Source of the DNA: Patagioenas fasciata | Lineage: Eukaryota; Chordata; Aves; Columbiformes; Columbidae | DNA: 64,000 bases | NCBI RefSeq assembly: GCF_037038585.1 | Contig: NC_092525.1 | Location: forward strand, 19,612,867-19,676,866 | Direction: 5' to 3' | Part shown: one piece after another, positions 13,348 to 25,351 of the stretch | How positions within the stretch are numbered: position 1 is the first letter of the stretch | Layout: every line of letters starts with the position of its first letter | The notes under the pieces: generated by a model | Databases searched by the model: none | What the model was told of the DNA's origin: nothing | The model's input: the letters and a program-made list of their open reading frames with translations, nothing else | Program-made: the position numbers and the translations under genes

Positions 13348-14700
13348 GGAAGCCTTGGCCACTGTCCTCACAGGGAAAATCCTTTGCCATGGATGCTGAA
13401 AATGAGCCGTCAGCTGCTCCCCTGGGTTGGTGGAATGATCACCCGGGTCCAGGGAAAGGCTGAGAGGTTTGCTGCTTTCTTTCCAAGCAATTGCAAAATA
13501 ATTTCTTTTATGAGCAGACTTTGCACTCTGTATCACATGGGAAAAGTGATCAGCCTGCGATCTGCCAGGGCACTTTCAGGCTTGCAATAGTGTATGGTAA
13601 ATCAACGAGGGGCTTGGGCCTTTCCTGCTTTCATGACGAATGGCCATGCTTCCCACTGGCAGGAGAAGGAGCAACACTTTAGAGACTGCAGTGTTCAGGC
13701 TGTGGCTTTGAGTTGTGGAGGAGCACTAATAGCCTTTACTTTGTAACAGTCATGCAAGTACTCATTGCCATCAGTTAGTGATTCTGTTATCCTTGACATG
13801 TAATCCATTTAAAAAAATCAACACCTCTCTTTCTAGAGCATCAATAAATTCTTACCAAAAAATCATTGTCATGAAGCATGCTGTAAAGTGAAGACCACCA
13901 CAGGCCATTTCCAGCACTGGCTGTAGCCTTCAGCCCTGCCTCATGTTTTGGGAGGGGAGCAGGGGGCTGCGAGCCCACCGGGGCAGAGGCAGCCGCACAG
14001 CACCCAACTCATGTCCCTGCGGCATTGCTCTCCAGTAGCAGAGAGGCTGGCACTGTAACAGCAAAGGCAATTCCTACAGAACTGATAAACATCACTGATC
14101 CTGACAGGACAAGGAACTAGCAGGGAAACCATCAAAGCCTTTGGCCAGGTCCTGGCGTGTCACGGCAACAACACTGTGACACCCCCATGGAGTACAGTGC
14201 TCTCCACTCTGACAGAACCCTCAATAAATCATCTGTATTTGTAGCTACAGATGTGTTAGGTCCTGCCTCTTAGAACCTGCTGAATCCTCTCCATTTACCT
14301 GCCCGGCATCACCGAGTGGCTGGTGTGTCCGGGGGGCAGAGGGATGAGCTCCAGCAACACACAGTGCATGGCTGAGCCTGCTGCATTCAACAGCCTTGTG
14401 AAGAAAAGGGTCCCTGGGAAAATACCAGCAGCAAATTTTGATCATTTTAATCCATCACATGCAAGGTGAAACAGTCCCAGGATTCACAACTGATGGTTCA
14501 CACCAGTAAATGCATCGACTCAGTAAGAGTTGCACTGTGGGACCCCGGCAAGGTCCCTGAGCACAGGGAGCTGCAGCTGCCAGCAGCGGGACCGGGGCCG
14601 GCTGCAGGAACCCACGGCACAGCACAGCCCCAATCAATTCTCAGGGTAGATTTGACATGGCAAGTGAGGGATTTCTGAAAGAAATCATTTCATACCTCAC
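13348..14700 (+). other. 3' flank of gene B
   Basis: This stretch shares sequence with the flanks after genes D, E, F and G, such as 'atcacatgggaaaagtgatc' and 'attgctctccagtagcagag'. AATAAA candidates are at 13843-13848 and near 14224. No coding feature was seen apart from the HOOK1-like exon that follows. Confidence 0.55.
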
Positions 14701-14861
14701 ATTTCTTCTTGCAGTTGTTCCAGCTGCAGCTGTGCATGAAAATACTTCTTCGTCACTGCAGCATTTGGATCATCAGGAGAGTTGTCTAATTGCTCTGGCC
14801 TGTCCTTCATAATCTCAATTTCTGACACTAAGCTGTTTCTTTCATCCTGGAGGGCAGTCAC
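14701..14861 (-). pseudogene. HOOK1: HOOK1-like internal exon, antisense, isolated
   Basis: On the minus strand an open exon with a clean CAG acceptor (before 14861) and a GTGAGG donor (after 14701) reads VTALQDERNSLVSEIEIMKD, then a PEQLD stretch, DDPNAAVTKKYFHAQ and LQLEQLQEE. This matches the coiled-coil region of Hook proteins (pattern ALQxExxSL...LEQLQEE). HOOK1 is the known neighbour of CYP2J2, in convergent orientation, as here. This copy has no stop, but no adjoining HOOK1 exons are recognisable with it. I therefore treat it as a duplicated fragment and not a working gene. Confidence 0.7.
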
Positions 14862-15912
14862 CTGGTACAGATAAAACAGGGTCAACATTGTCAGACCTGT
14901 CCATCTGGGAAGAACTGAAGCAAGACAGCTGTATGTCACCAATGAAAAAGGTTGAGCATGTAGAAATTTTGCAATGTGATTTTGATATCTATATTTAAGC
15001 ATACAGATGTCTTAGTGTATGACCACTATGAAATGGGCAAACGAATGATCCCTCCATAAACAGACACATTTTTGGAACTGAAACCATGATAAAGGTAGAC
15101 AGCATAATAGGGAGTGAAATTGGCACTTTCATTCAAAAAGTTACCGTGGACACCATACAGAAAGCTGTGAGCATCAGTGCAAATGTGCTCTCCATCTTGC
15201 TGGTACTTCACAATCAACAGCAGGATGGTGCTGGGCAGCACACTAACACAGCACTGCCACGCGCTCAGCACTGAATGGTCACGCAAGAAGCGGCTTCAGG
15301 CACTATGAGAGAGCAAGCACACACACAAAAGAAACCTGAACAGCTTCATGCAGAGCATGCATTTTTTGCAAGGATCAAGCAAGTTTGGTATTGTAAGTGT
15401 TCACAGCTTAAGCAAATGAGAAGAACACTTCACTGAAACCCTAAGTGTCTTTAACAGCCATTAAATTGGAAAGGTTTAAGAGGATAAAACCTTTAAAGAT
15501 TTTCTAGTAAAAGCTGATAGTTTTAACATCCTGTCAAACATGAGAGCGTGTGTTACTTAACTGCTATTTTAACAGGGTTCACTGCTTTTTCAGTTGTCGA
15601 AGGATGTATTCATGCTCGTGAGCTACAAAAAAGAGACGAGAGGAAAAGGTTAAATTAGAGGTTCAATATCCGTCTTCTGAGCACCAGTTGTATTTAGAGC
15701 CACTGTTACCTTGATGAGGGTGCAATTACACATCACATATTCTGCAACAAAGTCAGTGTTTAGCGCTTGCCTCCCTCCACACTCTGCTTCACATTCCCTT
15801 AAGCTCAGAGAGGAGAGTGACAGTCGAGCTGTGAGCTGGATCACTGCTATGATCCAATTCAGAACAAATTAAGATTGAAGAGGGAGCACATTGTGGCAAG
15901 AAAAGAGTTGGA
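14862..15912 (+). other. Intergenic sequence with the empty site of the LTR found after E and G
   Basis: It aligns with the E and G flanks. At 15075-15100 'aactgaaaccatgataaagg' is uninterrupted, whereas after E and G a solo LTR splits the same sequence. A segment at about 15110-15400 is unique to this copy, and I recognise no gene in it. A decayed HOOK1-like 'LTSMN' remnant lies near 15610-15623 on the minus strand. Confidence 0.5.
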
Positions 15913-16500
15913 TAATCAGAGAATCATTTGAGTTGGAAGGGACTTTCATACTCACTCAGTCAAACCCCTGCATAAGCAGGGACATCTTCACCAGCTCAGG
16001 TTGCTCAGAGCCCCATCCAGCCTGGCCTGGGATGTCTCCAGGAATGGGACATCTGCTCTGGGCAACCTGGGCCAGGCTCTCACCACCCTCATTGTCAAAA
16101 ATGTCTTCCTCATGTCCAGCCTGAATCTGCCCTCTTCTAGTTTAAAACCATCACCCCATGTCCTGTCACAACAGGCCCTGCTAAAAATTCTGTCCCCATC
16201 TTTTTATTGCCCCCTTTTAGGTACAGAAAGGCCACAACAAGGTCTCCCCAGAGCCTTCTCGTCTCCAGGCAGAACAACCCCAGCTGTCTCACTCAGCCTG
16301 TCCTCCCAGCAGAGCTGTTCCAGCCCCTGATCATTTCTGGGGCTCCTCTGGCCCCTCTCCAACAGGTCCATGTCTGTCCTGTGCTGCGGACCCCAGAGCT
16401 GGACACAGGACTCCAGGTGGGGTCTCACCAGAGCGGAGCAGAAGGGCAGGATCACCTCCCTCCACCTGCTGCCCATGCTCATTGTGATGCAGCCCTTTTG
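15913..16500 (-). mobile_element. CR1 LINE, 5'-truncated
   Basis: The + strand shows the classic complement of a CR1 3' end: 'agagaatcatttgagttgg' at the left, then 'ccatccagcctggcctggga', 'gggcaacctgggccaggctc' and 'ctccaggtggggtctcacca'. About 0.59 kb remains. The right end stops abruptly against the unclassified repeat at 16503. It lies only in the interval between B and C. Confidence 0.9.
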
Positions 16501-16502
16501 TT

Positions 16503-16860
16503 CTGGCAAAAAACGCAAGTTTTGAAAACCAAATAACTGCTGGTTTAATTAACTGACCTTTTATACAAGACAAAGCAAAGGTAGAACGTTAAGGGTTTTG
16601 GGGCTAGACCACAAAGATGAGAGAATTAATTCTACCAATATTAAAAAAAAAATGAATTAAAAGTGTTTCCAAATTCAGTTGTTCCCAAGCCTTCAAAAGC
16701 TTCTCAGAAACCTAAAGAAGTTCTAATTCTGGCCTGGCCAGAGAGCCAGAAGGGCTTACCACTCAATATCATATCTAAGCCCAGGTGAGACCAGGAAGGA
16801 TAAGATGATCTGGAACATTTTTCTATACCATACCTATGATGTAATTGTAATCAAGCTCCA
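16503..16860 (+). repeat. Unclassified ~350-base repeat (type U), copy before C
   Basis: Related sequence occurs nine times in the window, always in the 5' flank of a CYP2J locus. Marker pieces are 'ctggtttaattaactgacc', 'tccaaattcagttg', 'cccaagccttcaaaagc' and 'caggtgagaccaggaag'. No open frame or terminal repeat was evident. It may be an old LTR or simply ancestral flank. Confidence 0.5.
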
Positions 16861-17101
16861 TATAAAATACAGCAATCTGGTTTGTTATTGTTGTTGTTTT
16901 TTTTTTCCTCAAAATTCATCACCCTTTAAGGGCTACTGTAGTCATCCTGCATGAGACACAAGAAACTATAATTGTTCCTGTATCCAGGAGGATTTGTAAC
17001 TTCTCTCCCAGCTTCCAAGTGAGTATCAGAAAACCTACACGTGCTGCTGAATCCGTTGTGTGGTGTAGAAAAGGCAGGAGCAGGTTGCTCTGCGTTCACG
17101 T

Positions 17102-17190
17102 GTCTGCACAGACCAGGAAATGACGGTGCTTGGAAACGGCTGCAGACCCTGGACGGCTGTTTACTTCCTCCGTACACAAACCGGATGCAG
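17102..17190 (+). promoter_or_regulatory. Conserved upstream block of C with forkhead motif
   Basis: Same block as before B, D, E, F and G. TGTTTACTT is at 17158-17166, 689 bases before the exon 1 ATG. A CACGTG E-box directly precedes the block (17097-17102). The block survives although the gene behind it is reduced to one exon. Confidence 0.5.
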
Positions 17191-17846
17191 TAAAACCGAA
17201 AGTCATGAGTCAGGTGGGTTGTGAAAGGTTTGCGTAACCTTACCTCTGATGGCTCTGCTGACCTGGGCCTTGGTTAATAACTATTTGTCCTAGTGAAGAA
17301 AGTTTTGCAAAAGAGGAAAGTGAGAGGCGCTCGCAGTAGCTGGAGCCTCCCCCGCACTGTGAAGCCGACACTGGGACACGGTTGGTGAGAGAACCACGGT
17401 GAGGAGAGCGTGGGGCTTGTGACGAGCTGCGGGCTCGTGGGAACAGCTTGGCGGGGCTGCCAGAAGGTTTCAATCCTGGCTCTGCCAAGCTCCTTTCTGT
17501 CCTTTACAGAAGGATGAGGATCCCCAGGGTTTTGTAAAGCAGCGGTGGGAAGTGGAAGGAAGAGCAGGGGATTTTTTAGTGTGTGTTTGCTTTTTTTAAA
17601 GAGATCAGAGGAAAGGCTTGAGTTCTATCTGGAAGAGGTTTAATCCAACCTGGCAATGCAGGATTCTGGACGCAGATTCCAGACCAGGTCAGCAAAAGCC
17701 ACCCCATGCTGTCTTGTCTCTGTGCCCACAGCTGTACCAGCACATTGACCATCTGCCCCTGCTCCTGGGCTTCCCTGGTGCCCCTTGAGCTCAGCCTGCC
17801 CTGACCTGCTGCAGGACACGTCCCTGCAGAGCCCCACAATCCAGCC

Positions 17847-18035
17847 ATGCTGCGTTTCCTCTGGGAGAGCATCTCCATTCAAGTGCTCCTCGTCTTCCTC
17901 GTTGTTTTCCTGCTTGTTGCTGACTACATGAAGCACAAAAAGCCCAAGAACTTCCCTCCACAACCCTTCTATCTCCCCATGGTGGGGCACATGTACCTGA
18001 TGAACTTCAGCAATCCTGCAATTACACTGCAGAAG
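17847..18035 (+). pseudogene. CYP2J2-like: C: orphan CYP2J exon 1
   Basis: A 63-codon first exon with ATG, membrane anchor ([18 protein letters not shown]), basic stop-transfer KHKKPK, PP hinge and a perfect AAG|GTAAGG donor. It differs from D-G in KNFPPQPF, LPMVGH and NPAITLQK. No exon 2 follows: intron 1 runs only about 100 bases and then joins, at about 18133, sequence that belongs to the far upstream region of genes D, E and G. Exons 2-9 have therefore been lost. The open frame and good donor leave one other option. The donor is phase 0, and the exon 2 acceptor of gene D at 21464/21465 is also phase 0, so C could serve as an alternative first exon of D. I rate remnant as more likely. Confidence 0.8.
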
Positions 18036-18119
18036 GTAAGGGGCTGGGGGGTACTATGTCAAAGGGATGGAGGGAGCTGTGTCTGTGCCACCTTTGGAGT
18101 GTGGGGAGGGGTTAGCTGA

Positions 18120-18140
18120 ACCCAGGGCCCAAAAAGGGGC
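18120..18140 (+). other. Recombination junction: C intron 1 to D/E-type upstream flank
   Basis: Left of about 18133 the sequence is CYP2J intron 1. From 'aaaggggcactcaatccact' onward it matches the intergenic sequences starting at about 27859 and 50487. Only a few bases of shared sequence ('aaagggg') sit at the join. This looks like the break that removed exons 2-9 of C. Confidence 0.7.
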
Positions 18141-18289
18141 ACTCAATCCACTGCAGCCAAAGACCTTTCCCATACTTGGAATCCCAGAATTTTCTCTGAT
18201 TGAGTCCACATTTAAACTAAAATAGACAGCATTAAAAAAAATATGCAAAACACCTATCAATTAATTAGTGCAATGAAGTTGCGCACTTT

Positions 18290-18690
18290 AGTAAGAGTTC
18301 CGTAAGATTGTTGTGGCAAACCCACAAGTTTTGAAAGTCAATGAACTGTGGTTTAATTAACTGACCACTTATGCAAGAGAAAGCAAAACTAGTGCATTAA
18401 AAGTTGTTGGGCCAGACCACAAATATGAAGAATTAATTAATTCTGCTGACATAAAGAAATGAAATGCTTCCAAATTCAGTTGCTCCCCAAGCCTTCAAAA
18501 AGCTCCTTGGAGGCCTGAAGAAGTTCTACTTCTGGGCTGGCCAGAGAGCCCCAGTCCTGGCAATACAGAAGGGCTCAGCACCTGCTATCACAACTAATCC
18601 CAGGTGAGACCAGGAAGCCAGAAGATCGTCTGGCGAGTTTTTCTATATCATACCCTTTAAAAAACTCTCATCAAGCACCATAGTCCATAA
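18290..18690 (+). repeat. Repeat U, first copy before D
   Basis: Same unclassified repeat as at 16503. It begins around 'gtaagagttccgtaagattg' and contains 'ggtttaattaactgaccact' and 'ctccccaagccttcaaaaag'. A second, diverged copy follows about 1.13 kb later. Confidence 0.5.
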
Positions 18691-19419
18691 TTCCTTGCAG
18701 GATCTTCTTCAGATTACTGGACTAATTTTTGCACATGAAAGATGAGGTTATAGGTTTTATTAAATTCTTAATTTTGCTGAAATAAAATAATAATCTATAA
18801 TAATATGTTCACATAGCAGCTCTATCAGAGGAGCTTGTAATGACAGGGGAAGAGAAATATCACAAGAGAAAATCCTCATGCAGCAATGCTGGAAGGCACT
18901 TAAACCATCAACAGACAGTTCAAGTTCCTTTAAGAGAACTTAAGAAGTCTGAGCTTAATTCTATGGGTTTTGGACTGCAAGATATTCTCAGGACAGACAA
19001 TATCCAACCCCACATACTTCTACTAACTCTAGTTTAGAATACCTTTATTCTCCAGTTGTCACCAACATCATCCTTAATCCTTAATGAGATTTAGCCAAGA
19101 TGCATCAAACCAAGCAACATCTCTGAAACAAAATTAAATGGTTAAACATCAACAAACACACAAATAAATGAAGATACCAGAGTCCCAGCATTAAATCATC
19201 AGCTGTTTGACTACAGTATCTAATGACACACAAACTCCTGGAGACCAGAAGTTATACCTATGTCACAGGAAATTTCTATCCTGACAGCTGAATTAAGACA
19301 CTGCCTTCCGGGGCAGGAAAGATTTTTGTACATGCTTGAGCTTGCTACAGCGAGGAACACAAGGATGTGAAGGCCTTTGTCATTTGCTGACATGCTGAAT
19401 GTTTATACCTGTTTACAGA

Positions 19420-19720
19420 AATGGAGTTACGCCCTTTAGGAAGAGTACCATACATTGTTCTGGCAAAACCCTGGAGGTCAAAAGTCAATTAACTGGTGGT
19501 TTAGTTACCTGGCCGATTACACAAGTAAACGTACCAAGTTAAGAGTTCTTGGGCAAGTCCTCAAATATGATAGAACTAATTAATACTACCAACTTAATTA
19601 AAAAAAGGAATTAAAATGCTTCCAAATTCAGTTGCTCCCCAAGCCTTCAAGAGGCTCCTCATAAGCCTAAGAAGTTCTGCTTCTGGGCTGGCCAGAGACC
19701 CTCGGTCTTGCCAACATGAA
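19420..19720 (+). repeat. Repeat U, second copy before D
   Basis: Diverged direct repeat of the 18290 copy, marked by 'ctggtggtttagttacctgg' and 'gaggctcctcataagcctaa'. Between the two copies (18691-19419) I see only AT-rich intergenic sequence with no gene. Confidence 0.5.
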
Positions 19721-19930
19721 ATGGCAGTTGTCAGCAAATGGCAAAATTCTACTTTATTTTTTTTTTTAATGCAAAATTCATCACCCCTTAGTGGCTGCTG
19801 TACTCAGCCTGCATGAGAAACAGCAAAGAATAATCATTGCTACGTCCAGGAGGATAAAACCTAGACCAGGGCTGCTGAATCTGTTGTGTGGTGTAGAAAA
19901 GGCAGGAGCAGGTTGCTCTGCGTGCACGTG

Positions 19931-20017
19931 TCTGCACAGACCAGGAAATGACGGTGCTTGGAAACAGCTGCAGACCCTGGACGGCTGTTTACTTCCTCCC
20001 TACATGAACCGGATGCA
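19931..20017 (+). promoter_or_regulatory. Conserved upstream block of gene D with E-box and forkhead motif
   Basis: CACGTG at 19925-19930 directly precedes the block. TGTTTACTT is at 19986-19994, 703 bases before the ATG. The forkhead site matches FOXA, a known liver-enriched factor; use in this gene is inferred. No TATA box was evident near the ATG. Confidence 0.5.
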
Positions 20018-20688
20018 CCGAAACTGAAAGTCTTGAGTCAGATGGGTTGCGAAAGGTTTGTGCAACATTCTCTCTGATGTCTCTGCTGACCTTGGACTTG
20101 TTTAATGACCATTTGACCTAGCGAACAAAGTTTTTCAAACGAGGAAAGTGAGAGGCACTTGGAGCAGCTGGACCTCCCAGGCACAGAAGAAGGCAGCGCT
20201 GGGACACGGGCGGTGAGAGAAACACAGGGAGGAGGGAGATGGAGGCCTCTGATGAGCCATGGGCTCATGGGAACGGCACAGCAAGGCTGCCAGAAGGTTT
20301 TAATCCCGGCCCCAAAAAGCTCCTTTTTGTCCTTTACACAAGGACGTGATTCCCTGGGGTTTTCTAAAGCAGCGGTGGGAGGTGGAAACAAGAGTGTGAG
20401 ATTTCTTGTTGTGTGTTTTTTTTAAAGAGATCAGAGGAAAGGCTTGAGTTTTATCTGGAAGAGGTTTAATCAAACTGTCCTTACTCCAATCTGGCAAAAC
20501 AGGATTCTGGATGCAGATTCCAGATCAGGTCAGCAAAAGCCACTCCATGCTGTCTTGTCTCTGTGCCCACAGCTGTGCCAGCGCGTTGCACATCTGCCAC
20601 TGGCCCCTGGGGTTCTGTGGTGTCTCACGATCTCAACCTGCCCTGACCTGCCACAGGACACGTCCCTGCAGAGCCCCACCACCCAACC

Positions 20689-23600
20689 ATGCTGCGTTTC
20701 CTCTGGGAGAGCATCTCCATCCAGGTGCTCCTTGTCTTCCTTGTTGTGTTCCTGCTCGTTGCCGACTACATGAAGCACAGAAAGCCCAAGGGCTTCCCTC
20801 CACAACCTTTCTATCTCCCCATCGTGGGGCACATGTACCTGATGAACTTCAGCAATCCCATGATGGCAGTACAGAAGGTAACAGGGTGGTGGGTACTGTA
20901 GGGAAGGGGAGGGAAGGGGTTGTTTCTCTGCCACCTTTGGAGTGTGGGAAGGGGGGTAACCTGAACCCCATGGCCCAGGAGGACTTGCAGGAGCTCACCC
21001 CAGGGCGAGCAGGAGGTTTGCCCGTAGTCAGCAGCAACGCGGATGAAGTTTGCCCAGGCATGAAGAAGGGGACAATTGTGGAGCAATCCTTTGGGCAAAG
21101 GGCAAGCCCTGACACCACGGGTGCTGTCACAGTTGTAGGAGCTCCATAGGTCTCACTGTGCACTGGAAGGGTATTTGGGAAGGGAGTGAAACAAAAGCTG
21201 GAAAAACACAGGACTGAAAAATCAAACTGGCAGAGCTTTGTGTGATTTATGGCAAATAATCTTCAGCTCCTCATCTGTGATTTGGGAAAAGAGGAAAGGA
21301 AAAAAGACCACACAGACAAGCAGGCACTTGCGCAAACACCCTGTCTCCCCTCCTGCTCTCAGCTTCCCTTATTTTCACTTGTGTGTCCTGCCAGGCCATC
21401 CCTGTCATGACAGACACACTGATTGCAAATGCAACTCCTTGTGTTTTTTTTCTCATCCTCCCAGCTTATTGAAAAATATGGTGACATCTTCGGCATGGAC
21501 ATGGGCAGTGAATCATATGTGATCATTAATGGGCTGCGGATGCTTAAGGAAGTTCTTGTAAACCAAGGGGAAAACTTCCTCGATCGCCCTGAATTGCCTG
21601 TTGCTGGGGAGGTATTCAAGAACAGGGGTGAGTTCTCCCTCAGGACACAGATCTCATCCATAAAATCAAAGCGCTGACCCTGCAGAGGTCCAGCACAGCT
21701 GGACATAAGGCAGAGCCCTCGAGCATTTTCCCCCTCAATGGAGGGATCTGCCTTGGCTTACATTACCATGTTTCTGGCAGGAGTGCTCACTTCCAATGGG
21801 CGCTTGTGGAAGCAGCAGAGGAGGTTCACCTTGTCCACCCTCCGAAACTTCGGCTTGGGGAAGAGGAGCCTGGAGGAGCGCATCCAGGAGGAGTGCCGGT
21901 ACCTCGTGGATGCGTTTGGGGATGAGCAGGGTAAGTGCCATGGCCCCTCGTAAGCTATGATGAAGGCAGAAACCAGTACGGTATGTTACAATTTCACTCA
22001 TGAGTTGCTGCACGCTGAAAAATGCCTCACCTTGGAAAAGATGCTAGCACCCTGCCAGCACCCCAGCTCCCTTTTACAGGTGATTTTCCTTCAGACTGTC
22101 GAGTGAGTGGAGCTGGGTAACCCCCAAAGTATTATTCATAGCCCACCTTCAGCCTGCTGCTCTCTTGGAGATCTCCAGAACATCCTGTGTGTGTATAAGC
22201 ACCGATGTTTCCAGTGAATTCACATGATGTCTGCTCTTCTGCAGACCTGGCTTTCCAACCTAAACAAACTTCTCCACAGTCTGACTGAAGTGGGATGAAG
22301 GGTGGGATGTTTCCTGCAAAATGGAGCTGCCCAGCTAAGCTTGGCCGGATCCTCGGGTGGCGAGGAGTCCTGGGAGTGCAGTGATACAGGAGGATGCCCA
22401 TCAGGGGCCACTCATTTCGCTCCTATTTGTTGAATAGTTTATCTCTGACAACTGCAATTTCTTCTGCTTTTCTGGTAAGACCAGTTGATCATTCCTGTTG
22501 CCTTCTGCAGGGAGTCCTTTTGACCCTCACTTTAAAATCAATAACGCCGTTTCAAACATCATCTGTTCTGTCACCTTTGGCAATCGCTTTGACTACCATG
22601 ATGAGGACTTCCAAAAATTGCTGCAGCTGATAGACGAGACCCTTACCCTCAGCGGGGCCACCATGAGCCAGGTACAGACTCCTGTAGCCAACACAGGCAG
22701 TGTGCACTTTTGCAGTGACATGGTTTCTCCTGTGGAGTCAACCTCAAAGCCTGTAGGTTTTTCATCAGAAAACTTGGTTGTCATTCGCTGTTCCCCTAAT
22801 TTCTCTCTGCCCTTTTTTTCCAGCTGTGCAATGTGCTTGTCATTCTCACCCAACATCACCTTTCCTACCCATAAACTGCCAACCCGGCTGCTGCAATGAC
22901 AGGTAGTGCATGAGTCTCTCTGTGACAGAAATACCAATCTCTTGTCAAGCTCTCTTGGAGTTCAACTGTTTCCACCAACACCAGCAATTCACTCAGCTAG
23001 GCCCTGTAGGCTCCTTAGGTTTTGATATCAGAAGGTCTATTTCCATCCTCTATTCAATTTATCTCTCTCCTGTTCTCTCCAAAGCTGTACAATGCTTTCC
23101 CATCCATAATAAAGTTCTTCCCTGGAGCCCACCAAACCGTTTTTAAAAACTCAAGGTTGATGAGAAATTTTGTGAAAGAGAGGATCAACAAACACAAGGA
23201 GGACTGGAACCCCTCGGAGAGCCGGGACTTCATCGACTGCTACCTGCAGGAGATAGCCAAGGTCAGCACCGCAGAGCAAAGCCCTCTGCAGCGGGGCTTA
23301 GAAATCCAGAGGGATGAGAAATGAGCCCAAATTCTCCATCTGAGTTGCCTCTGTGGCCACTTATGAGCTTAGGATGGACATCAGGTTCAGGGCACCCATC
23401 TAGAGGATGGAGGTGCAGGGGGCCAGCAGTTTCTGCCAAAATGCTTGGGGTTGACTTGGACTAAGCCTGGTGTCAGGGCAGCCCTCGCTGTTTGTGTGTC
23501 ACTAATACATCTTTTTGTGAAGAACAACAGCGATGGCATCTTCCAGGAGGAAAACCTCATGGCATGTGCAGTTGACTTGTTCTTAGCTGGGACCGAGACC

Positions 23601-25351
23601 ACTTCAACAACCATCCGCTGGGCTCTGCTGTTTATGGCCATGTATCCAGAAATTCAAGGTACAATCAGTGAACTGTCAGCACTTTTTCATTATTTTATCC
23701 CTCACAGCTTAGTAAGACCCTCTTTTTTGTGAGAGAGAAATGGGAATTCTCCCTGTACTCACACAAAAAAGAGGTGCGAACAGAGGCAGGTTATCCATGT
23801 CAGTCTTTGGGGGACCCTCACAGGAAGCACCCCACATTGTTCCAAGGTGATCTTGTTGGTTTTTTTTTTCCCTTGTACCTTGTCTGATCCCTGCTCTTTC
23901 CCACCAGCCCGCGTGCAAGCAGAGATCGACACGGTCATCGGGCAGGGGCGGCAGCCAGCCCTGGATGACAGGAGCAACATGCCCTACACCAGCGCCGTCA
24001 TCCACGAAGTGCAGAGGAAAGGCAACATCAGTCCTTTTGGCGGGCCAAGAATGACAGTGAAGGACACAGTCGTGGATGGCTTCCGCATACCAAAGGTAAC
24101 CCCACTGCTGAGCAGTGAGACTTTAGCAAGAGACTCCCCATTCCCCAGGTATGTTTCACCGGGCCAGGTCCATCCTGTGCAGACAGGAGTAGAGACAGAG
24201 TGTATTTTTGCCATCCAAACAATGGGCCCAAGACTAGAGCAGATAAAAGTGATGCTGATGATGGAAAAATCTGGGTCCATAATCATTGAGCCTCTGAGCA
24301 GAGAAGAGGCAGGAAACACTGATGATGCATGCAGCAGAATTAACAATTTGATTTTCTCCTCTTAGGGCACTAGTGTGCTCACAAATTTCACCTCTGTGTT
24401 GTTTGACAAGAAGGAATGGGAAACTCCTGACATTTTTAACCCCGGGCATTTCCTGAAGGATGGTCAGTTCTGGAGAAGAGAGGCTTTTATACCATTTTCC
24501 ATAGGTAAGAATTGCTGGAATTTGGTGTTTCTGTACTTCTGCACTGAAACAGAGATTCCCTCTACACAGTGAGGACAAGAGGAAAACAGTGATGGAAAGG
24601 GCAGATGTTGCTGGGAGGTGCTGCTCAAGAAGTACTCCCATGGACACTCCGTAAAAATGCTAGAGAACCTAGAAACACGGTCCCCAAAGCAGAGCATTGC
24701 CCTAGGATCCTGCTCCCACATGGCTGAGGTCACTGGAGGCTTCACTGTTGCCATCACAGGGGACCCAGACAACAGCTTCCCCAAGGACATTCCTTTTACC
24801 ACCCCTCTTTCCCATACCACCATCATACACCTTCTCTGTCCCCTCTCTTCGGCGTAGCTCAAACCAACCACTTCTCCCAGCATGGGCACGTCCAGACCGT
24901 GCGTGTCAGCACAGCTTATCTAAGCAGGGGAGGATTCAGTGCCTGTACATACGGTTACACACATGCGCGCTCAAAAGTCCTGTAACTGGGAATGCAGCCC
25001 ATGCTGTAATGCTAATGCTGTTATTTGGGAGCTCAGTGGGGATGCAGAAGTCATCCAGGAAAGGGGGTAATGTGCCTGGGCCGTGGTGCTAAGGGAAGGC
25101 AGAGGCTGTTGTGGCAGCAAGAGCAGCTGGGCAGCCAGCACAGGCTGAGGAAGCCATGGGTGACTGTCTCCGCAGGGAAGCGCTCCTGCCCGGGTGAGCT
25201 GCTGGCCCGCACCGAGCTCTTCCTCTTCTTCACGGCTCTGCTCCAGAAATTCACCTTCCAGGCACCACCGGACACCACACTGAGCCTCCAGTCCAAGATG
25301 GGCATCACATGGGGCCCAAAACCCTACAAGATTTGTGCTGTGCCTCGGTAG
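20689..25351 (+). CDS. CYP2J2-like: Gene D: cytochrome P450 2J-like, complete
   Basis: Exons 20689-20877, 21465-21627, 21781-21930, 22511-22671, 23085-23261, 23523-23658, 23908-24095, 24366-24504, 25176-25351 (TAG): 492 aa, slightly shorter than human CYP2J2 at its N-terminus. Predicted ER-anchored monooxygenase. Anchor at residues 11-28, WKQQR at 127-131, AGTETT at 302-307, ExxR at 359-362, haem cysteine 439 in [11 protein letters not shown]. The ATG has a good context (A at -3). Distinctive residues: [16 protein letters not shown] (SRS1 region), [12 protein letters not shown] (SRS5) and [10 protein letters not shown] (SRS6). The gene is mosaic: its flank, exon 1 and intron 1 match gene E, but AFGDEQ, RLMRNF and FWRR are shared with gene F and not E. 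Intron 7 is short (270 bases against 420-490). The AATAAA about 490 bases past the stop in B, E, F and G reads CTGTAAAT here; the next is at 26217-26222. Function inferred by family; substrate unknown. Confidence 0.93.

Larger units (their letters stand above)
18133..21464 (+). repeat. Near-identical 5' segment of D (copy 1 of D/E duplication)
   Basis: Upstream flank, exon 1 and intron 1 of gene D. It matches 27861-31178 before and in gene E with only scattered single-base changes and a few small indels, at an offset of 9717-9728 bases. Similarity continues further right but drops from the end of exon 2. A short tandem duplication near 19075 (ccttaat) is one of the few differences. Confidence 0.75.

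Noticed and set aside
15026-15286. Minus-strand frame of 86 codons after gene B
   Set aside because: I could not link it to HOOK1 or any other family and saw no convincing splice borders.
18840-19037. Small + strand frame of 65 codons, repeated before D, E and G
   Set aside because: No splice context, no recognisable domain, and it lies in AT-rich flank; it recurs only because the flank was duplicated.
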